The notes under the pieces are model-generated. The model worked only from the letters and a program-made list of their open reading frames with translations, made no database searches and had not been told where the DNA came from. The translations under genes and the position numbers were made by a program. Shown here piece by piece: positions 8,899-18,445 of a DNA stretch of 64,000 bases (position 1 is the stretch's first letter; each line of letters begins with the position of its first letter). The stretch is from contig NZ_RXLP01000019.1 of the NCBI RefSeq assembly GCF_004332295.1, positions 62,001-126,000 of the forward strand, read 5' to 3'. This DNA is from Alloscardovia theropitheci (GTDB lineage Bacteria; Actinomycetota; Actinomycetes; Actinomycetales; Bifidobacteriaceae).

Positions 8899-10201
8899 GA
8901 AGTACCTCTGCTGGTTTCAAATTCAAAATTGCACGCAAAGCTGAGATAGATGCAACAAGAACTGTAAGAGCAAGTAACACTGCGACAAGAACGAAGACCA
9001 TTGGTCGCATGACGATTCCTGCATTAAATACAATCTGCCCGATTCCTTGTGCAACCGCCGTACCAAGAGCAGCACCGATGATAGCTCCGACTGCACAAAT
9101 AGAAGCTGTTTCAGCTAATACGAAGCGCATAACCTCACTATTCTTTGCACCGATAGCCTTGCGCAAAGCTATTTCACTAGAACGTTCTGCCGTAGCTGCA
9201 GCCATGAGATTAGCAACTGCAATAGCTGCCGCTATCAATGTAAGCACAGTCATCACAATCATTACAGCCTGAGTCTTACGCAGTACGTTCCCCTGCAAAG
9301 CCGCAACCTGTCGAACTTGCTTAGCTACAGCGCCCGGGATTACTTCCTCAATCTGATAAGCAATTGAGCTCACGTAGGCTGTACAGTACCATGTCTCCCA
9401 TTCGGTTTGGGACACCGCTTCTGGGGATTTCTCAACTTTGCGAGCCAAGTCATTCTCAGGAGTTGTCAAAGCACGAACCTCTACATAATTTACAGAATCC
9501 GGAAGTTGTGTGACGTCTTGTACAGTCTGTGTCGATGTGAAAATAGCTTTATCATCATCGTCGCTGGAAGTAAAAATTGCCGAGACAGTAACGATATGAT
9601 TTCTGCCGTCCCGACTAAGCGTTAGCGTATCGCCTACTGAGACATTATGTTCCGAAGCGAAAGTAGACCCGACCATAGCTTCGTTACCATCATCTTTTGC
9701 CCACTTACCATCAATTTTCCACCATGAACGCATCGTTTGAAGTCCCACGATGGTTTCTTCTCCTGTGCTTATCTTCAGCGTCTTGTTGAACCACGTACCA
9801 ACTACTGGAACGTTATCAACCTTTTTGTCGCTCGCTGTAGCGACCTCAAGATGCTCGTTCAATTGTGGCGCAAAATTGAGGATGTTATATGCCCAGAAGA
9901 TTGTTTTCATTTTTTGCAGATCCGACTCTTTAATAAACTGAGTTGGATCTGTACGCGATGAGCTCGGAGTGGATGTCGAGCTTGATGAATATAAATCTGA
10001 AATCACTGCATCAGACTTTGGACGCACGGTAATATTTGCACCGTATGCTGATAACTCATCGGTTAATTTATCACCTACATCGAAAACAACGCCTAGCATC
10101 GCTGTTGACACAGTAGCAGCAAGGAGCACCGTGAGCCCCATAAGCAAACGCTTACGGAACTCATGTGTTAGAGACCGCCTAATCATGCGAATAAAGAACA
10201 T
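8888..10201 (-). CDS. sifB: FtsX/MacB-like ABC permease
   Basis: 437 residues, a paralogue of SifC with the same plan. Helix 1 is near residues 18-38, the extracytoplasmic domain runs to about 300, and three helices flank the ERSSEIALRKAIGAKN motif. The extracytoplasmic domain contains the MacB-like GANITVRPKSD and VVGTWF segments. Its ATG abuts the stop codon of the DUF2318 gene and its end overlaps sifC, which shows tight operon packing. The two different permeases probably form a heterodimer with one ATPase dimer. Confidence 0.85.
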   Translation of the reverse strand: MFFIRMIRRSLTHEFRKRLLMGLTVLLAATVSTAMLGVVFDVGDKLTDELSAYGANITVRPKSDAVISDLYSSSSTSTPSSSRTDPTQFIKESDLQKMKTIFWAYNILNFAPQLNEHLEVATASDKKVDNVPVVGTWFNKTLKISTGEETIVGLQTMRSWWKIDGKWAKDDGNEAMVGSTFASEHNVSVGDTLTLSRDGRNHIVTVSAIFTSSDDDDKAIFTSTQTVQDVTQLPDSVNYVEVRALTTPENDLARKVEKSPEAVSQTEWETWYCTAYVSSIAYQIEEVIPGAVAKQVRQVAALQGNVLRKTQAVMIVMTVLTLIAAAIAVANLMAAATAERSSEIALRKAIGAKNSEVMRFVLAETASICAVGAIIGAALGTAVAQGIGQIVFNAGIVMRPMVFVLVAVLLALTVLVASISALRAILNLKPAEVLHGR

Positions 10202-11500
10202 TTACACGCCTGCCGATCGTCTGAAATAATGTGCATTTGCATCAAGAACTGACGTTTGCACTGTGATAGTAGTACCGTCGTTATCGAATTCAATAGGTAT
10301 AGGATTACAGCCGCCCTTGAAACCGATGGTTGCGATATTCATCGCTACATCGCATTTCTTGCAGATGACTTTGCCGTCTTTTTCATAATAGCCAGCGTCA
10401 CCACAGTTTTCGCACGCATCGAGTACGACTACGACAGTGCCGCCGCCCTTCTTAATTGCGAGGAATCGCATCACTGTGCCGTCCGTAGCCGTGTATTCGA
10501 AGCGATGCAAATGACCATCATCAACCTGGGAAACTTTAATTTGTGCGACAGAATCCTTTAACGAATATTTTTCCGGATCGCTAAGCTTAATCTCTACATG
10601 CATAGCAGCATCGCCATAAGTGAGGCTTGCTCCTACCGCGAAAACTGCCAGAAGACTAAATGCGACGGCTGCAAATGCATGTCGTTTAATCTTGCGTTGA
10701 GATCTCACTACAGCAATTGTTTCACCTTCAATACGCGTATTCCAGCCCACAACGATAGTTGCAATGATAGGGATAACGAAAATTACTGCTTGGGATATGA
10801 CGATAGATAACCCATTGTTGAGTCCCCATGCGAGAACCGTGAAAAGAGTTCGATTCAATCTAATTGCACGCGTGCTGAACAAAATTTGCAATAAATCGAT
10901 ACTATGCTGAGCTGCTATAAGTACGACAAGGATAATACCTGTCACAGCGAAAATTCGTGAAGAGATACTGCTCTTCATCGATGAGAATATAGCAGCAACG
11001 ACAATGCTTGCAGTAATTCCTAACACAAAGCCAAGGGCTCGTAGAAGCATATCTGATGTGAAGAATGATTCGCCCGTTTCAACGAAATTCGTAACACGTA
11101 AGATAACATCTGGGAACGCACGGAAATATGTTAATGCAAGCGCGAATGCGAAAACGATATTAATAACATCTACCTGAAGAATTTGACTTCGTGAAGAATT
11201 CTGGGTAGAAGCCTTTCGAATTACGCATACAATCAACGCGATAATTGCGAGCGCGTCGGCAATAACGCATGCTATCAATGTCGGAAAATTAACGATTGTG
11301 CGCTGAGTAATAGTTCCCGTACCGCGTAAAGTAGCAAAAATTATCGCAGCGATAATTCCTACGACGATACCGCCAAGGCGAGCAAAACGACTCCCTCGAC
11401 GATATTGCGCGTCCATAGGTTTGCACACAGCACCGATAACCATAGTGAGCAGTATCGGTGCTAGTGAGCCTAGTAACGAATTGACAAATTGTTCAAGCAT
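10202..11500 (-). CDS. sifA: DUF2318 membrane protein of the iron-uptake operon
   Basis: 432 residues. The first 290 hold eight or so hydrophobic segments. The C-terminal 130 residues form a DUF2318 extracytoplasmic domain with cysteine pairs CENC (363-366) and CKKC (380-383) and a further Cys at 398 in GGCNP. These would bind a metal or redox centre. DUF2318 proteins commonly accompany FTR1 permeases and P19 lipoproteins. Here the gene ends at the start of sifB and begins 6 bases after bfeO. It may shuttle electrons between the FMN-binding lipoprotein and iron, which is inference from gene context. Confidence 0.85.
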   Translation of the reverse strand: MLEQFVNSLLGSLAPILLTMVIGAVCKPMDAQYRRGSRFARLGGIVVGIIAAIIFATLRGTGTITQRTIVNFPTLIACVIADALAIIALIVCVIRKASTQNSSRSQILQVDVINIVFAFALALTYFRAFPDVILRVTNFVETGESFFTSDMLLRALGFVLGITASIVVAAIFSSMKSSISSRIFAVTGIILVVLIAAQHSIDLLQILFSTRAIRLNRTLFTVLAWGLNNGLSIVISQAVIFVIPIIATIVVGWNTRIEGETIAVVRSQRKIKRHAFAAVAFSLLAVFAVGASLTYGDAAMHVEIKLSDPEKYSLKDSVAQIKVSQVDDGHLHRFEYTATDGTVMRFLAIKKGGGTVVVVLDACENCGDAGYYEKDGKVICKKCDVAMNIATIGFKGGCNPIPIEFDNDGTTITVQTSVLDANAHYFRRSAGV

Positions 11501-11506
11501 AAAAAA

Positions 11507-12142
11507 TTACCACTGCATTGGAGTGTAGTCCCAGTCAAAGTTTGCTTCGAGTGGGGTGGTCCAGAACTTACCCTTAACGCCAGTTTCCTTATCGACGTGA
11601 AGCGCCCAACCACGTTCAGCTGGAGAAGCAATGGTGAGCTTAACTGTATAAGAACCAGCCTGGTCAAGCTTTACATTTCCACCGTAGTGAGGACCATCGT
11701 CTGCATTCATCTGCATGAATGTACCGGAGGCAGCAGTTTCTCCAGTGGACTTATTGATGATTTCGTAAGTTACAGTCAAATCAGGAACGAATTCACCCTT
11801 TGAATAACCAAGGTTGTTATCTTTCAATGCGTGAATATCAGCTTCAAGGTGGAAGCTTGACTCTGCAGCCGAAAGACCCATGCCCTGTGGCTCCATATCA
11901 ACTGGCTGGAAGTGTACCATTCCTACGTTGAGAGGACCTACTTCCTGATCATCGCCAATAGGGAACTCTTCAAAGCCGTTGCCGTCGCTCGTGGATTCTG
12001 ACTTATTATCAGACTTCTTGTCAGTCTGTGAAGTCGAGCTATCCTTCGTAGCTGAGCTGGAAGAGTTATTTCCGCACGCAGCAAGAGTCAAAGAACCTGC
12101 GAGGACTACTGCGAGAGCAGCTGCAAGAGTTGTTTTCTTCAT
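11507..12142 (-). CDS. bfeO: P19/Tpd-family iron-binding lipoprotein
   Basis: 211 residues with a signal peptide and lipobox LAAC (Cys22-23 region), a Ser/Asp/Lys-rich linker, then a P19-like beta-sandwich. Metal ligands typical of the family are seen in VHFQPVDMEPQGMG, FHLEADIHA and MNADDGPHYGG (His and Met residues that form the copper/iron sites of P19/FetP). It lies between bfeU (60 bases upstream) and the DUF2318 gene (6 bases downstream). It would hold ferrous or ferric iron on the cell surface for delivery to BfeU. Confidence 0.9.
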   Translation of the reverse strand: MKKTTLAAALAVVLAGSLTLAACGNNSSSSATKDSSTSQTDKKSDNKSESTSDGNGFEEFPIGDDQEVGPLNVGMVHFQPVDMEPQGMGLSAAESSFHLEADIHALKDNNLGYSKGEFVPDLTVTYEIINKSTGETAASGTFMQMNADDGPHYGGNVKLDQAGSYTVKLTIASPAERGWALHVDKETGVKGKFWTTPLEANFDWDYTPMQW

Positions 12143-12201
12143 AATTGTCCTTTACTGTTTGTGAATTATTTTTTATAAAAATTCTTGATTTTGACTCCAT
12201 T

Positions 12202-14076
12202 TCAGACTTCAGTTGAAGCTGACGTGTGAGTTTCATCTGTTATTTCGTTGGTAAAAGTGTCCTCTACGCCGTCACGAGCAGCCGTGGTAGCTTTATCGTT
12301 CACCGTATTGCGCGCACTAAGTTGCTTACGACGAACTGCTGATACCACATACAGGGCAACAACGATAATCGCCATAATAATTTGGAACACGATGGTTTGG
12401 ACGTATGGATATATTCCTAAGAAGTCATTAGTCGGCCATCCTGATAGATAAATTCCATCAAAGACATCCGCTTCGATCAGCTCATGCAAGCCAGAACCTG
12501 CGAAGATAACGACCATAATCGACAAGATAACTGACATAACAGCGAAGAATTGCTTATATGGAATCTTAACAGAGGTGAATCTAAAGAGCAGGAAGATAGC
12601 GACAAGAGCAACCGCTGCAGCTACTGCGCCCCACGCGATTGGAGAATAATCCCCATCGGAGTTCATAGCCATCAACGCTTGGTAGAAGATAACCGTTTCA
12701 GCACCTTCTCTAAAGACTGCAAGGAAGGCCAACAAAGCCAGAGAGAAAACGCTTCCATTGGAAATGCTCTTTCGAGTTTTCTCATCGACAAATGCACTCC
12801 ACGATTCATTCGAAGATTTGCTGAGCATCCAGTTGCTCGTATAGAGCAACATAACCATAGCGATAAGAGCTGTCACGCCTTCAAATACCTCTTGATGCGA
12901 TCCAGCGGCCTGGAATACCAAGATAAGCAGTGCAGCCATGATTGCTGATGCAACGATGCCAAGCGCAGAGCCTACATAAATAAACTTAATTGATTTACGC
13001 TGTCCTGCTTTGACAAGATAAGCGATAATTGCTGCGATAACGAGAATTGCTTCTAAGCCCTCACGGAGAAGAATAACAAATGCTTGACCAAATGACGATG
13101 TTACAAATGATACGAATGGATTGATTTTTGCAGCAGCGCCATCATCCAACTTTTTTGCATCGTCGACAAGCATTTTCTTCAAGACTGCAACATTTTGCTC
13201 AACGACGGCATCAGACTTGCCGCCAATCATGGATTTACGAGTCTCTTTAAATTGGTTCTCAACTTCCGATACTCGAGCACCAGAAATTGCACTCATCACA
13301 GTCTTTTCAAAACCGAGCTTTTCGTAATACTGATAATAAGCGTTATTTACTAAGTCCGATCCTTCGCGATCATTATTACCAGTTGTTGCTGCGGTTTGAG
13401 CACGGTCAAGGATTCCTGACATTTCGAGCGCCACATCAGACCATGTGCGATTTCCACGTCCTTCGTTCTTACGAACTTTCGCAGCATCAAGTTTTTTACG
13501 TTCCTGAGCGGTTTTCTCAGCTCGAGCCTGAGCAAAGTCACGAGGATTTTGGATACTCGATGAGTTATCGAGTTGTGTTGCTACATCGTTTAACGCTGGT
13601 TCTATTGATTCAACACGACTTGGAATAGTAGAGACCTTGGAACTTACAAATACATCCGTAGTAAATGCTTGAAGTTCTGCTTGAACCGTACGCACTTGCT
13701 CGCCTGCTTGTGCAGAGGTCTGTGCATATTGTCCAGCTACGACGATCATATTTGAGGCAACATACTCGACATTGTACGCGCGCTGGAAATATGATGATGC
13801 AGACGTGGTATCAGAATTATTCAAAGCATTGACACCATTTTGCAAATCTTCCACGATATTCGATGCCACAACTGACCAAGAGTCAACATCTGCCGATTGC
13901 GCAATAGAAGAGGAAGAAGTGGCTGCATTATCTGAGCCATTCGTATCAGCGATACTCAGAGGAGCAAATTGAGAGAATAGGGCAATTACTACTACCGCTA
14001 AAAGCATAAAGCTCATAACAAGTTTTGATACCCATGAACGCATGACATGTCGTGAAGACGCACAGTATGAGATCAC
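12202..14076 (-). CDS. bfeU: FTR1/EfeU-type iron permease with N-terminal extracytoplasmic domain
   Basis: 624 residues. A hydrophobic signal segment (about 17-40) is followed by a helical extracytoplasmic region of about 290 residues (imelysin/EfeO-like length, not verified). The seven-helix FTR1 permease comes after this, with both REGxE iron-translocation motifs: REGLE at 338-342 and REGAE at 456-460. The start is a GTG at 14076 chosen because TTGAGGTAAATC places a Shine-Dalgarno 7 bases upstream; the next ATG (14043) has none. It is the first gene of the seven-gene iron operon. Transcription probably starts in 14077-14200, where a candidate iron-box palindrome lies. Confidence 0.9.
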   Translation of the reverse strand: MISYCASSRHVMRSWVSKLVMSFMLLAVVVIALFSQFAPLSIADTNGSDNAATSSSSIAQSADVDSWSVVASNIVEDLQNGVNALNNSDTTSASSYFQRAYNVEYVASNMIVVAGQYAQTSAQAGEQVRTVQAELQAFTTDVFVSSKVSTIPSRVESIEPALNDVATQLDNSSSIQNPRDFAQARAEKTAQERKKLDAAKVRKNEGRGNRTWSDVALEMSGILDRAQTAATTGNNDREGSDLVNNAYYQYYEKLGFEKTVMSAISGARVSEVENQFKETRKSMIGGKSDAVVEQNVAVLKKMLVDDAKKLDDGAAAKINPFVSFVTSSFGQAFVILLREGLEAILVIAAIIAYLVKAGQRKSIKFIYVGSALGIVASAIMAALLILVFQAAGSHQEVFEGVTALIAMVMLLYTSNWMLSKSSNESWSAFVDEKTRKSISNGSVFSLALLAFLAVFREGAETVIFYQALMAMNSDGDYSPIAWGAVAAAVALVAIFLLFRFTSVKIPYKQFFAVMSVILSIMVVIFAGSGLHELIEADVFDGIYLSGWPTNDFLGIYPYVQTIVFQIIMAIIVVALYVVSAVRRKQLSARNTVNDKATTAARDGVEDTFTNEITDETHTSASTEV

Positions 14077-14124
14077 GATTTACCTCAATCTATTCTTTCT
14101 GATTACTACCCTCAAGACTCAAGA

Positions 14125-14143
14125 TTAAAGGAATTTCCCTAAA
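14125..14143. promoter_or_regulatory. Candidate DtxR/IdeR-type iron box
   Basis: TTAAAGGAATTTCCCTAAA is an imperfect palindrome (arms match at seven of nine positions) in the 248-base divergent region between bfeU and apbE, 48 bases upstream of the bfeU start. It has the AGG...CCT core spacing of DtxR-family operators. The assignment rests on position and shape only; a DtxR-family gene is at 37860-38606. Confidence 0.4.
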
Positions 14144-14324
14144 AGTAAAGAGTTTTGCATAAATATCTTGAGAAATTCTTATTATTGTGTATTAATGCAT
14201 GCCATTTAAACGACGATGTTTCACGTGTAACACTATAAACACAAGCTCTTTTTGTATATTCGCCCAAACCCCACTCGGAGGCATAAACCGCACATAAGTT
14301 GCCTTGCCCATGTACTCTTGAATC

Positions 14325-15488
14325 ATGACGCTTCTGTTCGAATTTCCGAAAGCCCTCGGGACAGGGATAATAATTTCAAGCTCGAGCGAATCTGATGAAG
14401 CCAATCCCTCTAGAGCAACCGAGCTGCGTACTCGATTAAAACATATTATCGACGATTTTGATACATCTTTCTCACGTTTTCGCGCTGACAGTCTCATATC
14501 ACGCATTGCTCGTGGCGATTTCGATGGATTCAGTGAAAACGAGGAATGTGGCGAATACGATACTGCACGACATGAGAAGCATTTGGCTCACACTTCTCAT
14601 GCCTTTTTTGTTGATTTCCCTCCATACGCTTCCCATCTTTTCGATATTTATGATGCTTTATTCTCGATAACCAATGGGCGCTTCACACCAGCAGTCGCTG
14701 ATGACCTTATTCGTTTAGGATATGGAATCGACTGGGCGGACTGCGCCAGTTTCAGCAATACCGATAATGCTCATGTGGATGCGGAGCGCACACGTTTAGC
14801 GCCAGCGCCTTTCGAACATGCACCCTCATTAAGAGCGCCCTCATTGAGAGCACAGTGGGGAAAGGCACAGTGGGGAAGAACACAGTGGGGAACAAACGTT
14901 TTTCGTTTGCAGGATTGCGCAAATCGTCTCTATTTTTTGCAACCTGTACATCTTGATTTTGGCGCGGCTGGCAAAGGCTTCCTAATTGACTTACTTGCTC
15001 AGGAGCTTTCTGCGTCCAATCTGCAAAAATTTACGATAAATGCCGGCGGAGATCTCTACACAACGGAACATCTTCATGTAGCTATGGAAAATCCTTGGAA
15101 TCTCAATCAAGCGGTTGGAGTAATTGATCTTCCAGCGCATAGCTCTTTATGCGCTTCGGCACCCTCTCGCAGACATTGGACAGTTATGAATACTGCTCAA
15201 GAGGTTCATCATCTCATTGATGCTACAACGGGACGACCTACACAAAATGTGAAGGCAACGTGGGTAAGCGTTGCTAATTCTTCTGCGCATATACAATTTC
15301 CGACAGCATGGGCAGATGCATTATCCACTGCTCTTTTCCTGTGTGAACCACAAGACTTAATTAACGTCGACATTGCCTCAACGCCTCATCAAGCACACTT
15401 TGGCTCTGTCTGGCAATACGCACGACTTATGAGCAATAAAGAAGCCCAGCAATCAATCGATTGGCCAGGCAACTTTTTCATACAGTGA
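14325..15488 (+). CDS. apbE: ApbE-like FAD:protein FMN transferase
   Basis: 387 residues. Family motifs are ALGTGIII at the N-terminus, DFGAAGKG (211-218), INAGGDL (238-244), HHLIDATTGRP and TAWADALSTALF near the C-terminus (the Mg-binding Asp/Thr region). The enzyme transfers FMN from FAD onto Ser/Thr of FMN-binding proteins. The obvious local target is the SifE lipoprotein. Residues 166-189 are an odd tandem repeat (APSLR x2, then QWGKA/QWGRT/QWGT), absent from ordinary ApbE. An in-frame TGA lies two codons before the ATG and no Shine-Dalgarno is visible, so the message may be leaderless. There is no clear signal peptide. Confidence 0.88.
   Translation: MTLLFEFPKALGTGIIISSSSESDEANPSRATELRTRLKHIIDDFDTSFSRFRADSLISRIARGDFDGFSENEECGEYDTARHEKHLAHTSHAFFVDFPPYASHLFDIYDALFSITNGRFTPAVADDLIRLGYGIDWADCASFSNTDNAHVDAERTRLAPAPFEHAPSLRAPSLRAQWGKAQWGRTQWGTNVFRLQDCANRLYFLQPVHLDFGAAGKGFLIDLLAQELSASNLQKFTINAGGDLYTTEHLHVAMENPWNLNQAVGVIDLPAHSSLCASAPSRRHWTVMNTAQEVHHLIDATTGRPTQNVKATWVSVANSSAHIQFPTAWADALSTALFLCEPQDLINVDIASTPHQAHFGSVWQYARLMSNKEAQQSIDWPGNFFIQ
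14820..14892 (+). repeat. Coding tandem repeats within apbE
   Basis: Two copies of a 15-base GCACCCTCATTAAGA-like unit are followed by three copies of a 15-base GCACAGTGGGGAARR-like unit. All are in frame and add about 24 residues between ApbE core motifs. Confidence 0.8.
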
Positions 15489-15524
15489 AAATGTAATACT
15501 ATCAGCGTGCAGTATTAGATACCA

Positions 15525-17057
15525 TTAGATACCATTAGGTACACCGTCACCAGCTGACATCCGCTTCTCCTTAATATGGCAGTAGATTCCAAAACCTATC
15601 AGCCAGCAGATACCTGCAATTGCTGGGATAACTCGCGTTGGCGATGCAAATAATGAGGCATAAATAACGATAAAGAACACGATACCGATGACGTCAAAGA
15701 ACTGATAACCGCGTAGGAGGAATCCATCACGCGTAAAGTTCGGACTCTTACGGTAGTTGTAATGCGCGATAATCGTAAGAACGTAAATGAAGATAATAAC
15801 TGCGCTCGAAGCCGAGGAGAACAGTGTAAATGCTGATTGAACCGCAGGAATTAAGCTTACGATTGGCGATAAGATGATAAGTACAGCTGATGCAATAATT
15901 GCTCGAGCAGGGACTTTATTCTTAGAGATTTCGTCAAGCTTAAGCTTTGACAGTACACTGGAATCCGATGAATCCTGAGCCAACTGGTACAAGTGACGTC
16001 CTGCTGAATATAGTAACGAATTGAGCGCAGAGCTTGCTGCCGTGATAACAACGAAGAATACAAGACCTGCTGCCCAATCAATACCCGCATACCTAAACAC
16101 CATGATGAATGGGGATGCGATATTTCCCTGAGCATCTGGTATGAAACTTCTCCATGGGACGATGCACATGATAGCGATGAGCGCACCAACGTAGAAAATA
16201 AGTATTCGGTAAATCAATTGATTAACTGCTTTTGGCAAAATTGCGCGAGGATTTTCTGTCTCGGAAACGGTTACGCCTACGAATTCAATCAATTCATACG
16301 CAAAGAACACCATAGGGAACGCCATAAAGAAATTCAGCCACCCGTTTGGCGCTAACTGGAAATTGTCAGTGATATTGCTGATGGCTGTTTGCCCAGCAGG
16401 CACTTGAGTACCGCTAATATTTTGCGCTGGATAGTGGAAATGAATGATAACCATCACTGCGGCAGTAAGAATTAACCCGATAATAAGTGCAATTTTAATC
16501 ATCGAGAACCAGAATTCGGCTTCGCCAAAAACTTTGACAGCAATGAGATTAACAGTGGTCAAAATTACCAAAAAGACTAATTCTATAATCCATTTGTATG
16601 CAGAGATATCAATGCCGAAAGTGCCGAAGAAGCTCACACAATACGTGGAAACTGCAGTGATTTCGGTCATTCCGATGAGAATAAGCACGATCCAATAAGA
16701 CCAGCCGGCAAATCTTCCCCACGCAGGGCTGACGTATTTACCGATGAAATTGATGAATGTATGCTGGCTTGGATCGCGATACATGAGTTCGCCAATTGCA
16801 CGCATAAGAATGAACATAAACAAACCGACAGCAATGTACACGAAAATAATCGAAGGTCCGGTAAGAGCAATCGATTCTCCTGATCCAAGGAATAATCCCG
16901 TACCGATGGTTCCACCGATGGCAATGAATTGGATATGTCGGTTTTTTAAACCGCGTTCCATCTGATTATTCTTATCGAGGTGATCCACCGTTTTCAATGT
17001 ACTGTGAAATGATGCGCTCGAAGATTGCGAATTCGTGGTATCAGTATTGTCAGTCAT
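15525..17057 (-). CDS. Amino-acid permease, APC superfamily AAT family
   Basis: 510-residue membrane symporter. An N-terminal hydrophilic tail of about 33 residues precedes ERGLKNRHIQFIAIGGTIGT of helix 1. The conserved FAYELIEFVGVTVSETENP motif is near residue 255, and about twelve hydrophobic segments are present. It resembles CycA/AroP-like AAT transporters; the TFINFIGKYVSPAWGRFAGW segment is typical. It is convergent with apbE (36 bases) and appears to be a single gene. The substrate is not assigned. Confidence 0.9.
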   Translation of the reverse strand: MTDNTDTTNSQSSSASFHSTLKTVDHLDKNNQMERGLKNRHIQFIAIGGTIGTGLFLGSGESIALTGPSIIFVYIAVGLFMFILMRAIGELMYRDPSQHTFINFIGKYVSPAWGRFAGWSYWIVLILIGMTEITAVSTYCVSFFGTFGIDISAYKWIIELVFLVILTTVNLIAVKVFGEAEFWFSMIKIALIIGLILTAAVMVIIHFHYPAQNISGTQVPAGQTAISNITDNFQLAPNGWLNFFMAFPMVFFAYELIEFVGVTVSETENPRAILPKAVNQLIYRILIFYVGALIAIMCIVPWRSFIPDAQGNIASPFIMVFRYAGIDWAAGLVFFVVITAASSALNSLLYSAGRHLYQLAQDSSDSSVLSKLKLDEISKNKVPARAIIASAVLIILSPIVSLIPAVQSAFTLFSSASSAVIIFIYVLTIIAHYNYRKSPNFTRDGFLLRGYQFFDVIGIVFFIVIYASLFASPTRVIPAIAGICWLIGFGIYCHIKEKRMSAGDGVPNGI

Positions 17058-17235
17058 AAACTCTTCTTATCTTAATTCTCAGTCGAGCTTTATTCTAACT
17101 CAGCCATATAACCAATGCGTGATGTATTAATCGATTTTCTTAGTTTTCAGTATGTTCTGTGTGCTCTTTGCACTCTTTGTATACTCTATGATGTCAGTTT
17201 CAGCTCCCCCGCATACGCGTCTTCTATTAGCCAAC

Positions 17236-17718
17236 TCACTTTTGCAAAGCGTTATTTTCTAACACGCGTCCAATCCATTTATCGAGACGAGCTTTAGCTT
17301 CTTTTAACTCAGCATCACTGAGAGAATTACTCTCATCATTCATTTCTTCCCAAGGAACCCACCATACTGGGCCTCGCCCACGATATCCGTGACCATGAAG
17401 ATCGCCGTGACGACGCGGGAATATATGCCAATGCATATGCACATCGCCGTTGCCTAACATTTCGATATTCATTTTTTCTGAATGGAATGCAAAAGCCACG
17501 GCTTCTTGTACTAAACTCATTTCCTCAAGAAACTTCAGCTTAGTCTCACGATCGAATTGGTGTAATTCTTGGATATGCTCTTTCGCCAAGAAAAGCGTAT
17601 ACCCATAGAAGTATTGGCTATCACCCAGCACTACATACCCAGTTTCAAGTTCTCGGACGAAAAATGGGTTGTTTGACTGCTTAATAAGCTCAATACGCTT
17701 GCAAATATTGCACGTCAT
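17236..17718 (-). CDS. HIT-family nucleotide hydrolase/transferase
   Basis: 160 residues with the histidine triad HMHWHIFPRR and an N-terminal CNIC pair. HIT proteins hydrolyse or transfer nucleotidyl groups. The ORF could begin at 17742, but AGCAGGGGAA stands 5 bases before the ATG at 17718, so the product starts MTCNICKR. It is monocistronic and divergent from the GNAT gene. Confidence 0.88.
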   Translation of the reverse strand: MTCNICKRIELIKQSNNPFFVRELETGYVVLGDSQYFYGYTLFLAKEHIQELHQFDRETKLKFLEEMSLVQEAVAFAFHSEKMNIEMLGNGDVHMHWHIFPRRHGDLHGHGYRGRGPVWWVPWEEMNDESNSLSDAELKEAKARLDKWIGRVLENNALQK

Positions 17719-17944
17719 GAAAATTCCCCTGCTTCTCTTCATAGTATTTTATGGCGCGTAATGCTCAGGATTGTAATTTATCCATAATTCTGAATATTTA
17801 TCAATTCAAATTGCTCAATCAATAGTTACATAACTCGTCGATTTTAAGCGACACGACATGCGGCACTATCTCTATATGTGGGATAGCAATGCAATATTGC
17901 GCAAAAATTACACTTCACCGTAATCATCTTGACGTTTCTGCGTT

Positions 17945-18445
17945 ATGGTGGAGTATATGAATACAGTAAAATTCCGTCGCGCGCGTCACAGCGATATACC
18001 CGCTCTTCTTGAACTTTTACGCCAAGTTAATCTCGTCCATTATGAAGGGCGCCCTGATTTATTTAACAAGGTCACTAAATACAGTGAAAGCGAATTATTC
18101 GAACGCATCGATAATGTAGATAACCCTGTTTTCGTTGCCGTCTCATCTGAGGATGATACGAAAATTTATGGGCACTGCTTCTGCATAAGCCAGGATCACA
18201 GAGTGCCAGCTGATAGGCTGTTTACTGATATTAAAACGCTTTATATTGAGGATTTATGCGTGGATGAAAATGCGCGAGGTCTCGGCGTAGGGCGCAAGTT
18301 GCTGGAATTCGTACGAAACTGGGCTCGCGAGCGCGAATACTACAACCTCACGCTCGGTGTATGGGAATGCAATCCTAATGCGCGCGCATTTTATGAGGCA
18401 ATGGGTATGAAGCCACAAGAAACCGTTATGGAAACGATTTTGTAG
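17945..18445 (+). CDS. GNAT-family N-acetyltransferase
   Basis: 166 residues with the acetyl-CoA-binding GNAT core: LYIEDLCVDENARGLGVGRKLL (motif A with the R-G-x-G-V/G-x-G/K loop) and NPNARAFYEAMGM (motif B). The acceptor is unknown. The second in-frame ATG at 17957 has GGTGGAG just upstream, so the protein may begin at MNTVKFRR. It is followed by a bidirectional terminator. Confidence 0.88.
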   Translation: MVEYMNTVKFRRARHSDIPALLELLRQVNLVHYEGRPDLFNKVTKYSESELFERIDNVDNPVFVAVSSEDDTKIYGHCFCISQDHRVPADRLFTDIKTLYIEDLCVDENARGLGVGRKLLEFVRNWAREREYYNLTLGVWECNPNARAFYEAMGMKPQETVMETIL

